Origin: Torymus aiolomorphi | Taxonomy: Eukaryota; Arthropoda; Insecta; Hymenoptera; Torymidae | Assembly (NCBI GenBank): GCA_036365515.1 | Contig: CM070876.1 | Span: forward strand, 126,119,810 to 126,183,809 | Direction of reading: 5' to 3' | Length of the DNA stretch: 64,000 nucleotides | Shown: positions 1 through 9,359 of the stretch, in pieces | Layout: every line of letters starts with the position of its first letter | Position numbering within the stretch: position 1 is the stretch's first letter | Position numbers and translations under genes: made by a program | Notes under the pieces: generated by a model | Database searches by the model: none | Seen by the model: the letters and a program-made list of their open reading frames with translations, nothing else | Told to the model about the DNA's origin: nothing

Positions 1-752
1 TTTTTCGGAACAATCAGATCTCGATCAGGGCATAACGATAACCCGACTGTTATGCAGTTTCATAGAAATTTTCAGTACTCGTTAATGATAACTTTATTAG
101 TACCACCCGTCGGAACAAACTACGAACCGGATGAGGCTCGATTATTAATTTCTAGTTTTGATAAATGTATTAATGAAGATGCGCTTAAAGAGAAAGAAGA
201 CTTTAAAAATTTAATAATAAACAAACAAATCGATGAGTGGTTTATTAATAACGATGCCGAATCAACTTTAAACGATGAACAGCAAACAAAGAAGTTAAAG
301 AGAAAAGTTCTGATTTCCAAAACTGTTCTAAAAAATACGTTGCTGGTTATCTCGCGTTTAAAAATTTACAAAAATTCAACTGTGACGAGTGTAAAAAAGA
401 TTTTATTTGCAATGATAACGAACTGGATTCATCATCGGATTTACTGTTGCTGTGGAAAGCATTTCCCTCCTTAAAAGGTTATCCTTATGGGAGTTTAAAA
501 GCTCCAACACAAATTTTCTTTTCGATTATTTTAGATATGTATAGTATTTATGAAAGTGAATTTTGTAAGATGTCTCACATGCATAATGTAGCTGAATATT
601 TGTACCAATTAATAAAAAAGCAATTGCTAGTGAATCATAGTACTTTTTTTGGAAACGACGCGTGTTTAGAACATCGAGATTATGTTATTAAATTTTTTTT
701 AAAGACGCACATTTTTAATAATGTTAAATGGATGACAAAAGATTTTAGATAG
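1..752 (+). pseudogene. P-element/THAP9-like transposase, C-terminal remnant
   Basis: The reading frame is open from base 1, so the N-terminal THAP domain and most of the catalytic region lie outside the window. Translation starts with a segment resembling the conserved 'NLFxxIR..GG.NDNPT' block of P-element/THAP9 transposases. After about position 300 the frame moves by one base, and the downstream frame reads KKYVAGYLAF, then a Cys-rich stretch (C-D-E-C, later I-C-N-D), and ends with a TAG at 750-752. These blocks in this order fit the C-terminal part of P-superfamily transposases. The family call comes from remembered motifs, not a search. One frameshift plus truncation makes this a fossil. 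The following 420 bases are AT-rich and may be its non-coding end. Confidence 0.6.
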
Positions 753-1170
753 AAAAGTTAACAAGCGATCCGCTTCCGTAAATGCACCTAAACGTAATAA
801 GAAAATCCTTAAACTTGATTGTTAGTCGCGTTAAAAATTCATTGTATTGTAATTATTGTCAGTATTATATTTAGTATTATTTCTTTTTTTTTTCGTGTTA
901 ACTTTTCAAAGGCCGCATTACAAAGACCAGAAATAATAATATTAATTTTTGTTGAACTATTTTAAGTAATTGCAAGACATGGTACAGTTACTTTTAGTAG
1001 ACAATATTGAAATTAATATTATTATTTTATTATGTACTTCATTATAAAAAGGCAAAAAAGTTACATTTTGTATTTGAATAAATTTTTGTAAGTATATTAT
1101 TCTTCTATATATTAATAAAAATGTTGAAGATTATAATAGGCGCTTTTAGAGTTTTTTTATAATGAAGTGC
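753..1170. other. AT-rich non-coding stretch
   Basis: No gene is visible. The stretch is AT-rich with short T runs and probably includes the 3' non-coding part of the P-like element. It ends at the target duplication of the Gypsy copy that begins at 1175. Confidence 0.4.
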
Positions 1171-1174
1171 ACAC

Positions 1175-1302
1175 TGTAACGCGTGTCTAGCCGAGATTCT
1201 AATCTACCGCGCGAAGGTAGTGAGCGCGCGCGCGCAACTCCTGCGCAGCCGAATCGAGGCGCGCCGCGCGTAGCGAATCGGTCTCGCGACGCGTAAAATG
1301 CC
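1175..1302 (+). repeat. Truncated 5' LTR (first 128 bp)
   Basis: As read by eye this is identical to the first 128 bp of the right LTR at 2612, including the GC-rich block with the CGCG runs. The breakpoint follows TAAAATGCC, and the next base belongs to the end of the internal region. There is no clear microhomology at the junction. Confidence 0.9.
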
Positions 1303-1383
1303 TGCTGATGCCGGACTAATTAGTCCTCGTAGAACCCGAGCGTATAAAAAGCAATAATTGTGCCGTCCAACTTGTGTCATACA

Positions 1384-1456
1384 TACTAACCTGTGTTCGT
1401 CTTAATTTTCCAGTCCTCAATCTCACTCCTCCCCGGGATCGATTTACCTGTTTCAG
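1384..1456 (+). promoter_or_regulatory. Candidate branch point and two 3' splice sites before ORF3
   Basis: An exact TACTAAC (1384-1390) is followed by a pyrimidine-rich stretch ending TTTTCCAG at 1413. A second acceptor-like CTGTTTCAG ends at 1456, three bases before the ORF3 ATG at 1460. The full-length copy has the same arrangement. In this copy the LTR splice donor has been deleted, so any use would need an outside donor. Confidence 0.5.
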
Positions 1457-1459
1457 GAC

Positions 1460-2416
1460 ATGCAAGGCCTGACTCCCGAAATAGCGGAGACGGCGAAGAA
1501 GGTGATCGCTGGATTAATCCAGTGCAATCCTGACCCCGCCGTCATCGATTTTTTGGAGCAGGTCGTGGAGGGCATCGACGCTGTGACACTGGCACCCCAG
1601 CCAGTGGAAGAGCCCTCCACAGTCACGATCGAGGAGATAGAGGCGCCGAAGCCAAGAAAGGGACCTTCGAAGCCGGCCTGGGCAGAGGCCGGTCCCAGTC
1701 CGCTTCGGCGACCGCGTCCCCCGAAGGAGCAGCAGGAAAGCCGGGAAGAACGGCTTTCGCAAGAGGCGTCGGTCCGAGCCTCAGAGATGGCGCCGGAAGG
1801 AAACGCCGGCGCGGCTCGGGCCGACGAAGAAAGTAAAGAGAGTTCTCCGACCCAGGCCCCCAAGTGGGCACCGAGTGATGAAGTCAGTGCGGCCTGGGTC
1901 CCAGTGGAGAAGGCCCTCGAGGAAGCGCGGCGCCTCAGCAAGTCCTCGCGCGCTGCGGAGAACGCTGCCCTGGCCGCACTGGAGGTCTTTCTCCAGTGCC
2001 ACGGTAAGGCCGGCGAGCGGCAAGCCGGCAAATGGGTCGGAATGGCCCAAGGCCGGCGCGAAGAGCTCGCGGCCGCCGCAGAGGCCAGGGCCGCCAGGCT
2101 GCGCCGCACAGCCTTCCAAAAGGCGGAGGAGGCTCGCCTGACTCGTGCGCAGGAGCGCATGGAAGAGGCCAGGCGAGCCAGGGAAAAGGCGGAGGAGACG
2201 GCGCGCCGGGTCAAGGAAGAGGCCCAGCGCCGTCTCCAAAAAGAAGAAGAGCGCCTTAGGAGGGCGCTCGAAGAAGAGCGAGCGGCCCGGGATGCGCTCG
2301 ACAGTAACGCGATCCCCCGGTGCTTCATGTGTGGCGAGCTTGGGGTGAAAAAGTCTAAACATTGCCCCAACCAAGCTCGTCACAAGGGGCGCCGATCGTA
2401 TTCCCGGGCCAGTTGA
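1460..2416 (+). CDS. Gypsy ORF3: Ala/Glu/Arg-rich coiled-coil protein with atypical Cys/His knuckle (intact copy)
   Basis: A 318-residue ORF with ATG at 1460 and stop at 2414-2416. It lies downstream of pol, where env sits in errantiviruses, but has no signal peptide or membrane segment. Residues 1-40 form a hydrophobic helical patch. The middle is Pro-, Glu- and Ser-rich. Roughly residues 155-275 are a long Ala/Glu/Arg heptad-like coiled coil. The C-terminus has CFMCGELGVKKSKHC followed by a basic tail. That spacing (C-x2-C-x9-H-C) differs from the usual C-x2-C-x4-H-x4-C zinc knuckle. The other copy (37136-38091) has a 1-bp frameshift, so this is the intact version. A nucleic-acid-binding or assembly role is inference, and I do not recognise the family. 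Confidence 0.6.
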   Translation: MQGLTPEIAETAKKVIAGLIQCNPDPAVIDFLEQVVEGIDAVTLAPQPVEEPSTVTIEEIEAPKPRKGPSKPAWAEAGPSPLRRPRPPKEQQESREERLSQEASVRASEMAPEGNAGAARADEESKESSPTQAPKWAPSDEVSAAWVPVEKALEEARRLSKSSRAAENAALAALEVFLQCHGKAGERQAGKWVGMAQGRREELAAAAEARAARLRRTAFQKAEEARLTRAQERMEEARRAREKAEETARRVKEEAQRRLQKEEERLRRALEEERAARDALDSNAIPRCFMCGELGVKKSKHCPNQARHKGRRSYSRAS

Positions 2417-2600
2417 AGAGGGGTGAGGCTCTGAAGTTTTTTTTTATATATTTTTTTTAATAAAAATTAAAAAGAAAAACCGGTGACTCCGATTCTGCAA
2501 TATTCCTTTCCGAACCTCCTTCTCCTAATCATACCATGTTAGTAGGTACGACGACGGCCATGATTAGCAGAGCTGCTCACGGTCCCCTAAGCAGCGTCTG
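2417..2600 (+). other. 3' untranslated region of the Gypsy copy
   Basis: This AT-rich block with long T runs and an AATAAAAATTAAAAAG stretch is followed by a GC-richer block leading to the polypurine tract. Nearly the same sequence is present after ORF3 in the full-length copy. No ORF is seen. Confidence 0.6.
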
Positions 2601-2611
2601 GCGGGGGGGGG
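2601..2611 (+). promoter_or_regulatory. Polypurine tract
   Basis: A G-run, broken only by the C at 2602, lies directly before the right LTR start TGTAAC at 2612. This is the expected position for plus-strand DNA priming in an LTR element. Confidence 0.75.
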
Positions 2612-3689
2612 TGTAACGCGTGTCTAGCCGAGATTCTAATCTACCGCGCGAAGGTAGTGAGCGCGCGCGCGCAACTCCTGCGCAGCCGAATCGAGGCGCG
2701 CCGCGCGTAGCGAATCGGTCTCGCGACGCGTAAAATGCCCGTCATCCGTCGCGAAGCTGCTAGCCTGTTTCCGCGAGAAAAGGGAGCCATCTTCGTGTGT
2801 GCCGTCGCGCAAGTAGGATCTCCTCCGTGTCTTCGTGAGTTTACTTGTCCGCGCCGTCCTATCGTTTTGTGAGACCCCGCGAGCGTAGTGGAGGCGCCGC
2901 AAATAGTGGAGGCGCACACAAGAGAGACAGAGAGAGAGCGATACCGCGTAGCGTGTGCCACGAGCAGAACGAGACTGCGAGCGAGGAGCCGGCAGCCAGC
3001 CCGCCTGCCTGCCGACCCAATACAGCGAGAGAGAGAGAGAGAGCGCAACTGCTGTGCGAACGACAGGGAGCGAGAGAGAGAGAGTCGAGTGCACCGGCTG
3101 CTCCTCCCTAACGTAAGTTTTCTACTCTCCTCTCGCGGGTTCATTGTAAAGGCTCGCACGGAAATCGCCCCGTGCAAGCCTTCTGTGCCGTGTACGTGGG
3201 GGTGTGTGTCAGCCCGCCGTACTTTAACACCGCGCGCGAAATTAGCAGCTTCGCCGCGCGCCGTGTAGTTCGCGCGTTTGAATATTAACGGTCGCGCGCG
3301 AACTAACTCTTTGTTCTAATCAGCACGTGCGTTGTGCTTGTAGAGATTAGTGATTGTAAATATATTGTGATATCTAGTTACTCGTCGCGTTGTTCATTAC
3401 AACCTGTCCTTCTCCCGGATACCGCCGCCTCCGCGGGAAAACGACTCCGCCGGTCGTTTTCATATCTGAGCATAGCGGCCGCGCGCTTTACTCTTCGAGC
3501 GCGCGCTTTTCACTCAGCGATCCAATTAGTTGGAAAGCGAAGTTCGTGTGCGATCTTCGCGTTGTTTTCGGGATTCCAGGAGCAGATCCCCGGGCAAGTC
3601 ATTTTAGTCTGACACCCGCGGCACCGTGTTCTAGGGCATCGCTGGCCTGTGGCTTGTTGGGATTTTCCCCCACTAGCCATCCCGTTACA
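2612..3689 (+). repeat. 3' LTR of deleted Gypsy copy
   Basis: A 1078-bp LTR from TGTAAC to GTTACA, homologous along its length to 29252-30324 and 38288-39366. It contains short GAGA stretches, a near-consensus splice donor (AACGTAAGT, GTAAGT at 3113-3118) and a distinctive GC-rich start. Confidence 0.92.
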
Positions 3690-3739
3690 ACACAAAGGAG
3701 GAGGTGGAAAAGGTCAAAGGAGCCTGGAGATGGGATGGA

Positions 3740-3965
3740 CGGCTCCCGTGGTGTAGGGCTACTGGCGAAGGATTCCATGGTTTTATTTACAATAGTTATA
3801 TTTAAAGATTATTGAATACTTCAATATAATTTCTACATGTTATGAGATTGTAATGAAGTATTTTGAAATATTTTATATGATAATTTGTAAATAAAACAAA
3901 AAAAATATCCAACGCACTTCGAACAGTACCTCAAAGGTAGTGCGGAAAACTGTTCCAAAATTGCA
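3740..3965 (+). repeat. Dispersed repeat copy 1 (possible Helitron 3' region)
   Basis: This matches 26985-27260 (opposite strand) and 42930-43140 in two blocks: one containing GGGCTACTGGCGAAGGAT and one containing ATCCAACGCACTTC, followed by GGAAAACTGTT. About 115 bp of AT-rich sequence separates the blocks here. The copy at 26985-27260 sits downstream of Helitron helicase sequence, so this may be a Helitron-derived fragment. Confidence 0.5.
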
Positions 3966-4106
3966 AAAAAATAAGCAGCAGAAATAAAAGAAGGGTTGCA
4001 AATAATTTATTAGAATTTCAATTAATTATAATTCGTTTACTAATTTATAATTCGTTTTATACTTGTTGTTATCTTACCACCGTCTATATACCTAGTATTT
4101 AATATA

Positions 4107-5498
4107 CAGGGTGTGTCAAAAGTTCCGGGACGGCCAGTTATCTCAGCGGGAATGCATTTTCGGAAAAAATGTTTCATACAAAAGATGTAGCATTTTTCCC
4201 TGGCTATCTGATGGTGACCTTGAATTTGACCTTGGGCTTGACCTTCAAGGTCATTTGAAGGTCAAGTCGAATTTTTTAAATGGGAAGCCCCCTTTTTTAT
4301 TGCGGAAACCGAAAGAGGGAAAAATTCTCTTTCCACCGATATAAGATACATACGGGATCAAATGTGATCTAGAGGTCGTTTCAAGGTCAAGTCGGTAAAA
4401 TGAGGTCAAATTGATCTTTGGCAGTCCATAGCATGGAAACTAAGGGCGTTGGGAAAAAACTTTCCATACGAAAGTTTCCGCAAATCGAATGGAGCATCTG
4501 ATGGTGACCTTGAATTTGACCTTGGGCTTGACCTTCAAGGTCATTTGAATGTCAAGTCGAATTTTTTGAATGGGAACCCTCTTTTTGTTGCAGAAATGCG
4601 GGCCACGGACCCATGGGTTTTCGGGGTCGCTGAACCCGTATCTGGGGTCGGTTTGTCCCGCTGGATCGACCCAAGGTCGTTCCAAGGTCAAACTAGAAGG
4701 AATTGCAGAAGGTGCTTGAAACCACAGACCCATGGGTTTTCGGGGTCGCTGAACCCGTATCTGGGGTCGGTTTGCCCCGTTGGATCGACCCAAGGTCGTT
4801 CCAAGGTCAGCGGTGATTAGCCAGGTCCCAGGTCTGGGTTTTGATCCAGAAACATTTGCACAAAAAATGTTTTTTAACGCCCTGATACACGAAATTCGAT
4901 GGGGTGTCCAGATGATCGGAGTATAAGAACGTTGACCTTCAAATGACCTTCGGCTCACTTTTAACCCCGTATGTATCTTACACCCCTGGAAAGGTAAGTT
5001 TTCCCGCATTTCTGCAACAAAAGGAGGGTTCCCATTCAAAAAATTCGACTTGACCTTTAAATGACCTTGAAAGTCAAGCCCAAGGTCAAATTCATGGTCA
5101 CCATCAGATGCTCCATTCGATTTGCGGAAACTTTCGTATGGAAAGTTTTTTCCCAACGCCCTTAGTTTCCATGCTTTGGACTGCCCAAGATCAATTTGAC
5201 CTCATTTTACCGACTTGACCTTGAAACGACCTCTAGATCACATTTGACCGCGTATGTGTCTTATATCGTTGGAAAGAGAATTTTTCCCTCTTTCGGTTTG
5301 CGCAATAAAAAAGGGGGCTTCCCATTTAAAAAATTCGACTTGACCTTCAAATGACCTTGAACGTCAAGCCCAAGGTCAAATTCAAGGTCACCATCAGATA
5401 GCCAGGGAAAAATCCTACATCTTTTGTATGAAACATTTTTTCCGAAAATGCATTCCCGCTGAGATAACTGGCCGTCCCGGAACTTTTGGCACACCCTG
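4107..5498. mobile_element. 1392-bp foldback element with about 496-bp arms, flanked by TA
   Basis: The left arm (4107-4602) and right arm (5003-5498) are inverted copies. The outermost bases read CAGGGTGTGTCAAAAG on the left and the near-perfect complement on the right, and both ends are flanked by TA, as in Tc1/mariner-type insertions. Each arm carries two roughly 289-bp sub-units containing clustered TGACCTT/AAGGTCA motifs; I count about 24 AGGTCA half-sites in the whole element. The centre holds a tandem duplication. The ORFs crossing it are side effects of the palindrome and do not look like genes. No transposase is present, so it is non-autonomous. Confidence 0.85.
4608..4809 (+). repeat. 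Two 83-bp direct repeats, period 119
   Basis: Copies at 4608-4690 and 4727-4809 differ at only a few bases and sit in the loop of the foldback element. Each contains a GACCCATGGG palindrome and ends in CCAAGGTCA. Confidence 0.85.
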
Positions 5499-5524
5499 TA
5501 TGTAAAGGCCAATTTGCCCGTCTA

Positions 5525-5548
5525 AATAAATAAATAAATAAATAAATT
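5525..5548 (+). repeat. (AAAT)n microsatellite
   Basis: About six AAAT/TAAA units directly right of the foldback element. Confidence 0.8.
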
Positions 5549-5554
5549 AATTAT

Positions 5555-5850
5555 TCAGTTTAATTAAGGATTAAAATATCAATCGTTAATTAAACCCGCG
5601 TTTAGTTAAGAACTAAATTTTTAATCGTTAATTGAATCAGCGTTTAATTATAAGAATTAAAATTTCAAGCGTCAATTAAACCCGCGTTCAGTAAAAAATT
5701 TAAATTTCAATCATTACTTAAACATGGGTTCAATTAAAGACTAAAATATTAAATCTTAATAAAATGCTGGTTTAATTAACAATTAAAATTTTAATTCTTT
5801 ATTAAACGCTGGTTCAATTAACAATTGAAATTTTAGTTCTTAATTAAAAT
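5555..5850 (+). repeat. Degenerate 42-43 bp minisatellite
   Basis: A motif of the form TAAACCCGCGTT / TAAACGCTGGTT recurs at about 5591, 5634, 5677, 5719, 5761 and 5803, giving a period of 42-43 bp. Between these cores lie AT-rich AATTAAAATTT segments. The copies have diverged, with about six to seven units visible. Confidence 0.7.
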
Positions 5851-5964
5851 TAAATTAATGCGCAATTAAAAATATTACAATATTTTCGCAGCCCTGAATA
5901 AAAGTACACAGTCTTAAGTACTCATTAATTAAAGAAATAAAAAAAGAAAAAAAAAAAATATTTT

Positions 5965-6034
5965 CCGGATGATGGATTTGAACCCGCATCAAAAGAGTAG
6001 TATTCAGGTACGTTATCCACAGGACCAACGCCAC
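5965..6034 (-). pseudogene. tRNA-like sequence, probable SINE head
   Basis: Read on the minus strand, this holds a good B box (GGGTTCAAATCC) and an A-box-like GTGGTCCTGTGGATAA at a tRNA-like distance, with overall resemblance to a tRNA-Arg-type body. The 5' and 3' ends cannot form an acceptor stem and the anticodon arm is poor, so it is not a working tRNA. An AT-rich tail follows on the minus strand. A tRNA-derived SINE head is the simplest reading; a decayed tRNA pseudogene is the alternative. Confidence 0.45.
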
Positions 6035-6040
6035 ATACAT

Positions 6041-6396
6041 ATGTTCGTAACATGGATGTAATATATAAACTGTTCCCCCATTTGGTTTATAGATTGGAGT
6101 TTAACATTAATTTGTTTTGTTAAATATTTTTGGGGTTTAGTCTACTTCCTTGTAATTAATGTTGATTACTGACATTTTTGTAATGCCCAGTTTATCAGTT
6201 TTACATACATAATATGTATTATGTTACCATTGCAGTCGTTACGGGTGGTATGTTATCGGCCGTTCGTCAGCTCAGTCAGCTGTTCACGAAACTTTCAGAA
6301 ATCGACTGCCGCGCTGCGCGTGGTCGGGGTACATACTACATTCGGGTTGCCTCAATCTCTCTGCAGGCTTTGCGCTTCTATTAGTGTCTATCTTCG
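6041..6396. other. No recognised feature
   Basis: The first half is AT-rich. From about 6225 the composition becomes GC-richer with no convincing ORF or repeat, up to the abrupt start of Helitron helicase sequence. Confidence 0.4.
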
Positions 6397-7556
6397 TTGT
6401 CAATACTCTTACCAAAAGGAATGACAAGTCATAAAACATTTAAATTACCTTTAGATTTAGAAAGTATAGAAATTGCATTTTTAAAATTAGACTCTGATAA
6501 GAAAAAATTAGGGGAAGTAGATGCAATAATTTGGGACGAAGCATCAATGATACCAAAAAAAGCTTTAGCCATTGTAGATCAAACATTAAGAGATGTTTGT
6601 AATAATAATTTACCATTTGGGGGGAAATTAATTGTATTAGGAGGAGATTTTCGGCAAATTCTTCCAGTTATTAAAAACGGTTGTAGAGACACAATTATAC
6701 AAGAAACAATAAAATATTCAGATATTTGGCCACTTTTCAATATAATGAAGTTAAAAAAAATATTCGTTCTAACAATGAAGAATTCGCTTCATTTTTATTA
6801 GATATTGGAGAGGGAACAATTAATCCATTCAAAGTACCAAACAGTTGGAAAACTGACGATATTTGTTTGAAAATATATAAAGATATAAATTATAATTTAT
6901 CTATGAATAGTGTCATTTTAACGTCTCATAATGAAGATTCAACTATTCTGAATAATAAAATATTAAAATTGATCGATAGTGATGAAATTACTTATTATAG
7001 TATAGATACTGCTGCATATAAAGGTGTTGATCTATCAGATGATAATATTTACATAAATTTTCCTATTGAATATTTGCATAATATTCGTGAAGGTTTACCT
7101 CCACATAAATTAAATTTGAAAATTAAAGCGATAGTAATGTTAATAAGAAAGTTAAGTATAAACGATGGTTTATGCAATGGAACGCGATTAAAAATAATTA
7201 GACTATTTAAATACAATGTAGAAGCTGAAATAATAACAGGTGAAAAATCAGGAAATAAAGTTTTTATACCGAGAATAACATTAACTACTGCAGAATTGTC
7301 TTCATTACCATTTATAGATAATAGAAAACAATTTCCTATCCTCTTAGCTTTTTGTATGACAATAAATAAATCACAAGGACAAAGTTTTGATGCTATAGGT
7401 ATTTATATTAGAAAACCATTGTTTTGACATGGACAATTATATGTTGCACTATCTAGATGTAGGAACCCTAATAATATATTTATTCAAAATGATTCGGAAA
7501 ATACAGAGGAAATTATCAATATTGTGTGGAAAGAAATTTTTGATGAACAATTATAA
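6397..7556 (+). pseudogene. Helitron PIF1-like helicase, 5'-truncated copy 1
   Basis: This fragment matches the helicase half of the Helitron at 12551-17428. It begins inside helicase motif Ia (KGMTSHKTFKLPL) and keeps the Walker B motif IIWDEASMIPKKA and motif III (LGGDFRQILPV). It continues to TINKSQGQSFD and the C-terminal VALSRCRNP segment. A one-base frameshift lies near 6750 (frame of 6397 to frame of 6726), and an in-frame TGA at 7425-7427 replaces a residue before the last block. The stop after the conserved end is at 7554-7556. Walker A and the Rep nuclease are missing. PIF1-type helicases unwind DNA during rolling-circle transposition; this copy is inactive. Confidence 0.85.
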
Positions 7557-9016
7557 TTATTCTTATATTTATTATGTAATAAAACGTACGAGTACAAATT
7601 AAAAAGTAATAAAACGTAGACAAATGTAAGGAAAAGTAAGAAATTATTCAAAAATGGTATAAACCGTGGTAAAATGTAAAAGCGTCCGAAATCCAATAGA
7701 AAAGTACAATTTGTTACGTTTTCTTACACTTTTTTACAAACAACTACATTATCATACACTTGTTTATCGTACGATAAACAAGTGTATGATAAAAAATAAT
7801 AAATAATAGAATAACATAACAAAACATTGTTACATTATTATACACTTATTTACATAATATAATTTCCGCTAGGGGGTCTACATACTATTTTTCGTGGAAT
7901 TTAAAATATTTCTAAAAAATTTTTCGCCATATTGAATTCACTATTTTCAAACTTTTATTGTGGATCTAACTGTGGATTCCGATTAACGACTTCAAGAACC
8001 CATTTTAAGGAAAAAAATAATTGCCAAAAAAATATACCTAATTCATTTGTGTTAGGGGTGGTTTACCACCTCTTAAGGGGTTGTTTCGCGAAGAATGCCC
8101 AAAAACACCAATTGTTAATTATTGTAGTTGGTAAAAATAATGTTTTGACCTATTTTTAATTATTTTATGAATTCTCACAACAAAAATTATTCTTAAAAAA
8201 ACACAATTTCACCCTCTAAAAAATAAGGGATGCAACCCTTAATGTTCATACTACCACGGATTTCTTGGCTTTTTAATAAGAAACTCTTTCCATTTTGTTT
8301 CGTTAAAAAAAGTTAAGTAGAAGCCGAGATATATCAAAAAAACGTTTCTTGGGGGTAAACTTTAGGGGTGATTTTAACCCTTATAAAGCGCTTCTCAGCC
8401 GATAAAAAAAATGGTTTCGTGAATCTCGCATGGAGGTCTACTTTTTAATATGGGTTTGGAATTTTTTTTAATTTGACAGTTCGGGTACTTTCCTTGTCAG
8501 TTTAAATCTGGAGTCAATCCATCCGCAGGAATATTTTAAAGCTTACGGTCAGTGAGCTTATTTTATTAAAAACAATATTGTGAGAAAATCAACTTTAAAG
8601 TTTTGATATCTCATAATGCATAAAAATATCCAAAACACGACTCCCTTTTAGTTGATATTGATATTTATGCATATACTGGTTATGAAAAACAATTTGGCAT
8701 TGACTTCCTTGCGTAGAATTTTATTTTCCTTGGTATTTTTTGACCTAGAAAACAAAATCAACTTTTAGTCATTTTATAACATTTTGGCTATACGTGTATC
8801 AATTTATTTATCTTAAATACTTATCGTTTTTTTCGCCTTAGGTTAAAAACCTTTTTTAAGTCTTGTTGTTAATGTGTTGTCTTAACCTCATCTGTCAAGT
8901 CCTGCAAGGTCCCATGGTAGTCGCTTGATGATGTATTTTCTTTCAAAATCACTGTAACACTTATAATATATACTTTATTATTTTATTTAATTATTTAAAA
9001 CAATATGTATATATAC
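7557..9016. other. Long AT-rich stretch without genes
   Basis: No coding sequence is seen. It contains a perfect palindrome (7749-7792) and several loosely repeated motifs of the type AGGGGTGRTTTTAACCC (about 8055, 8365). The right part may be 3' non-coding sequence of the Mutator-like element at 9360-11108, but I cannot place its end. Confidence 0.4.
7749..7792. repeat. 44-bp perfect palindrome
   Basis: The 22-base half ending TTTATCGT is followed immediately by its exact reverse complement with no spacer, centred on CGTACG. Confidence 0.9.
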
Positions 9017-9072
9017 ACACACACACACACACATACACACCCATACACACACACATACACACACGTACACTA
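9017..9072 (+). repeat. (CA)n microsatellite, interrupted
   Basis: A run of ACACAC with a few TA and GT interruptions. Confidence 0.9.
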
Positions 9073-9076
9073 ACTT

Positions 9077-9234
9077 GCACACACCAGGCATATAAAACAA
9101 AATTATATTTTTACATTTTTTGCATGGAAATGCTATAAGCAAGTAAATTTTAATTATACAATTATTTCTTGGCTTATGACATTTCCATACAAAAGTGTAA
9201 AAATATAATTTAGTTTTATGTACCTCGTGTGTGA
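9077..9234. mobile_element. About 158-bp hairpin element (candidate MITE)
   Basis: The two halves are inverted copies over about 60 bases, including ATAAAAC, AAATTATATTTTTAC and GGAAATG blocks. The loop is a short AT-rich segment. No clear target duplication can be fixed because the flanks are CA/TG repeats. Confidence 0.5.
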
Positions 9235-9359
9235 AAATTAATGTGTGTGCATGTTTGTAAGATATGTATGTTTATGTATACATATACATATACAATATGC
9301 ATAATATACGCATGTCTAATGCACAAAAGCATATATATTATATAATATACTTACATAAT

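Larger units (their letters stand above)
1171..3693 (+). mobile_element. Internally deleted Ty3/Gypsy copy (family A/B) with 4-bp TSD
   Basis: The element runs from TGTAAC at 1175 to GTTACA at 3689 and is flanked by ACAC at 1171-1174 and 3690-3693, a 4-bp target duplication typical of Ty3/Gypsy insertion. The left LTR is only 128 bp (1175-1302). It is joined directly to sequence equivalent to position 36979 of the full-length relative, so most of the LTR, the primer site, gag and nearly all of pol are missing. What remains is the end of pol, the ORF3 region, the polypurine tract and a complete right LTR. It cannot transpose alone. The intact ends suggest the deletion followed insertion, or that a deleted RNA was mobilised in trans. 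Confidence 0.9.

Noticed and set aside
1453..2370. 305-codon antisense ORF over ORF3, and a similar one at 37299-38045
   Set aside because: It lies opposite a GC-rich Ala/Glu/Arg-rich coding frame, where long antisense frames arise by composition. The product is low-complexity Ser/Ala/Arg with no domain.
2636..3268. Several ORFs in the LTRs (also 29281-30537 and 38317-39372)
   Set aside because: They lie in LTR sequence, change frame between copies because of GA-length differences, and have no domains.
4440..5156. 238-codon ORF across the foldback element
   Set aside because: The frame exists on both strands because of the palindrome, has no domain, and its sequence is explained by the repeated AGGTCA units.
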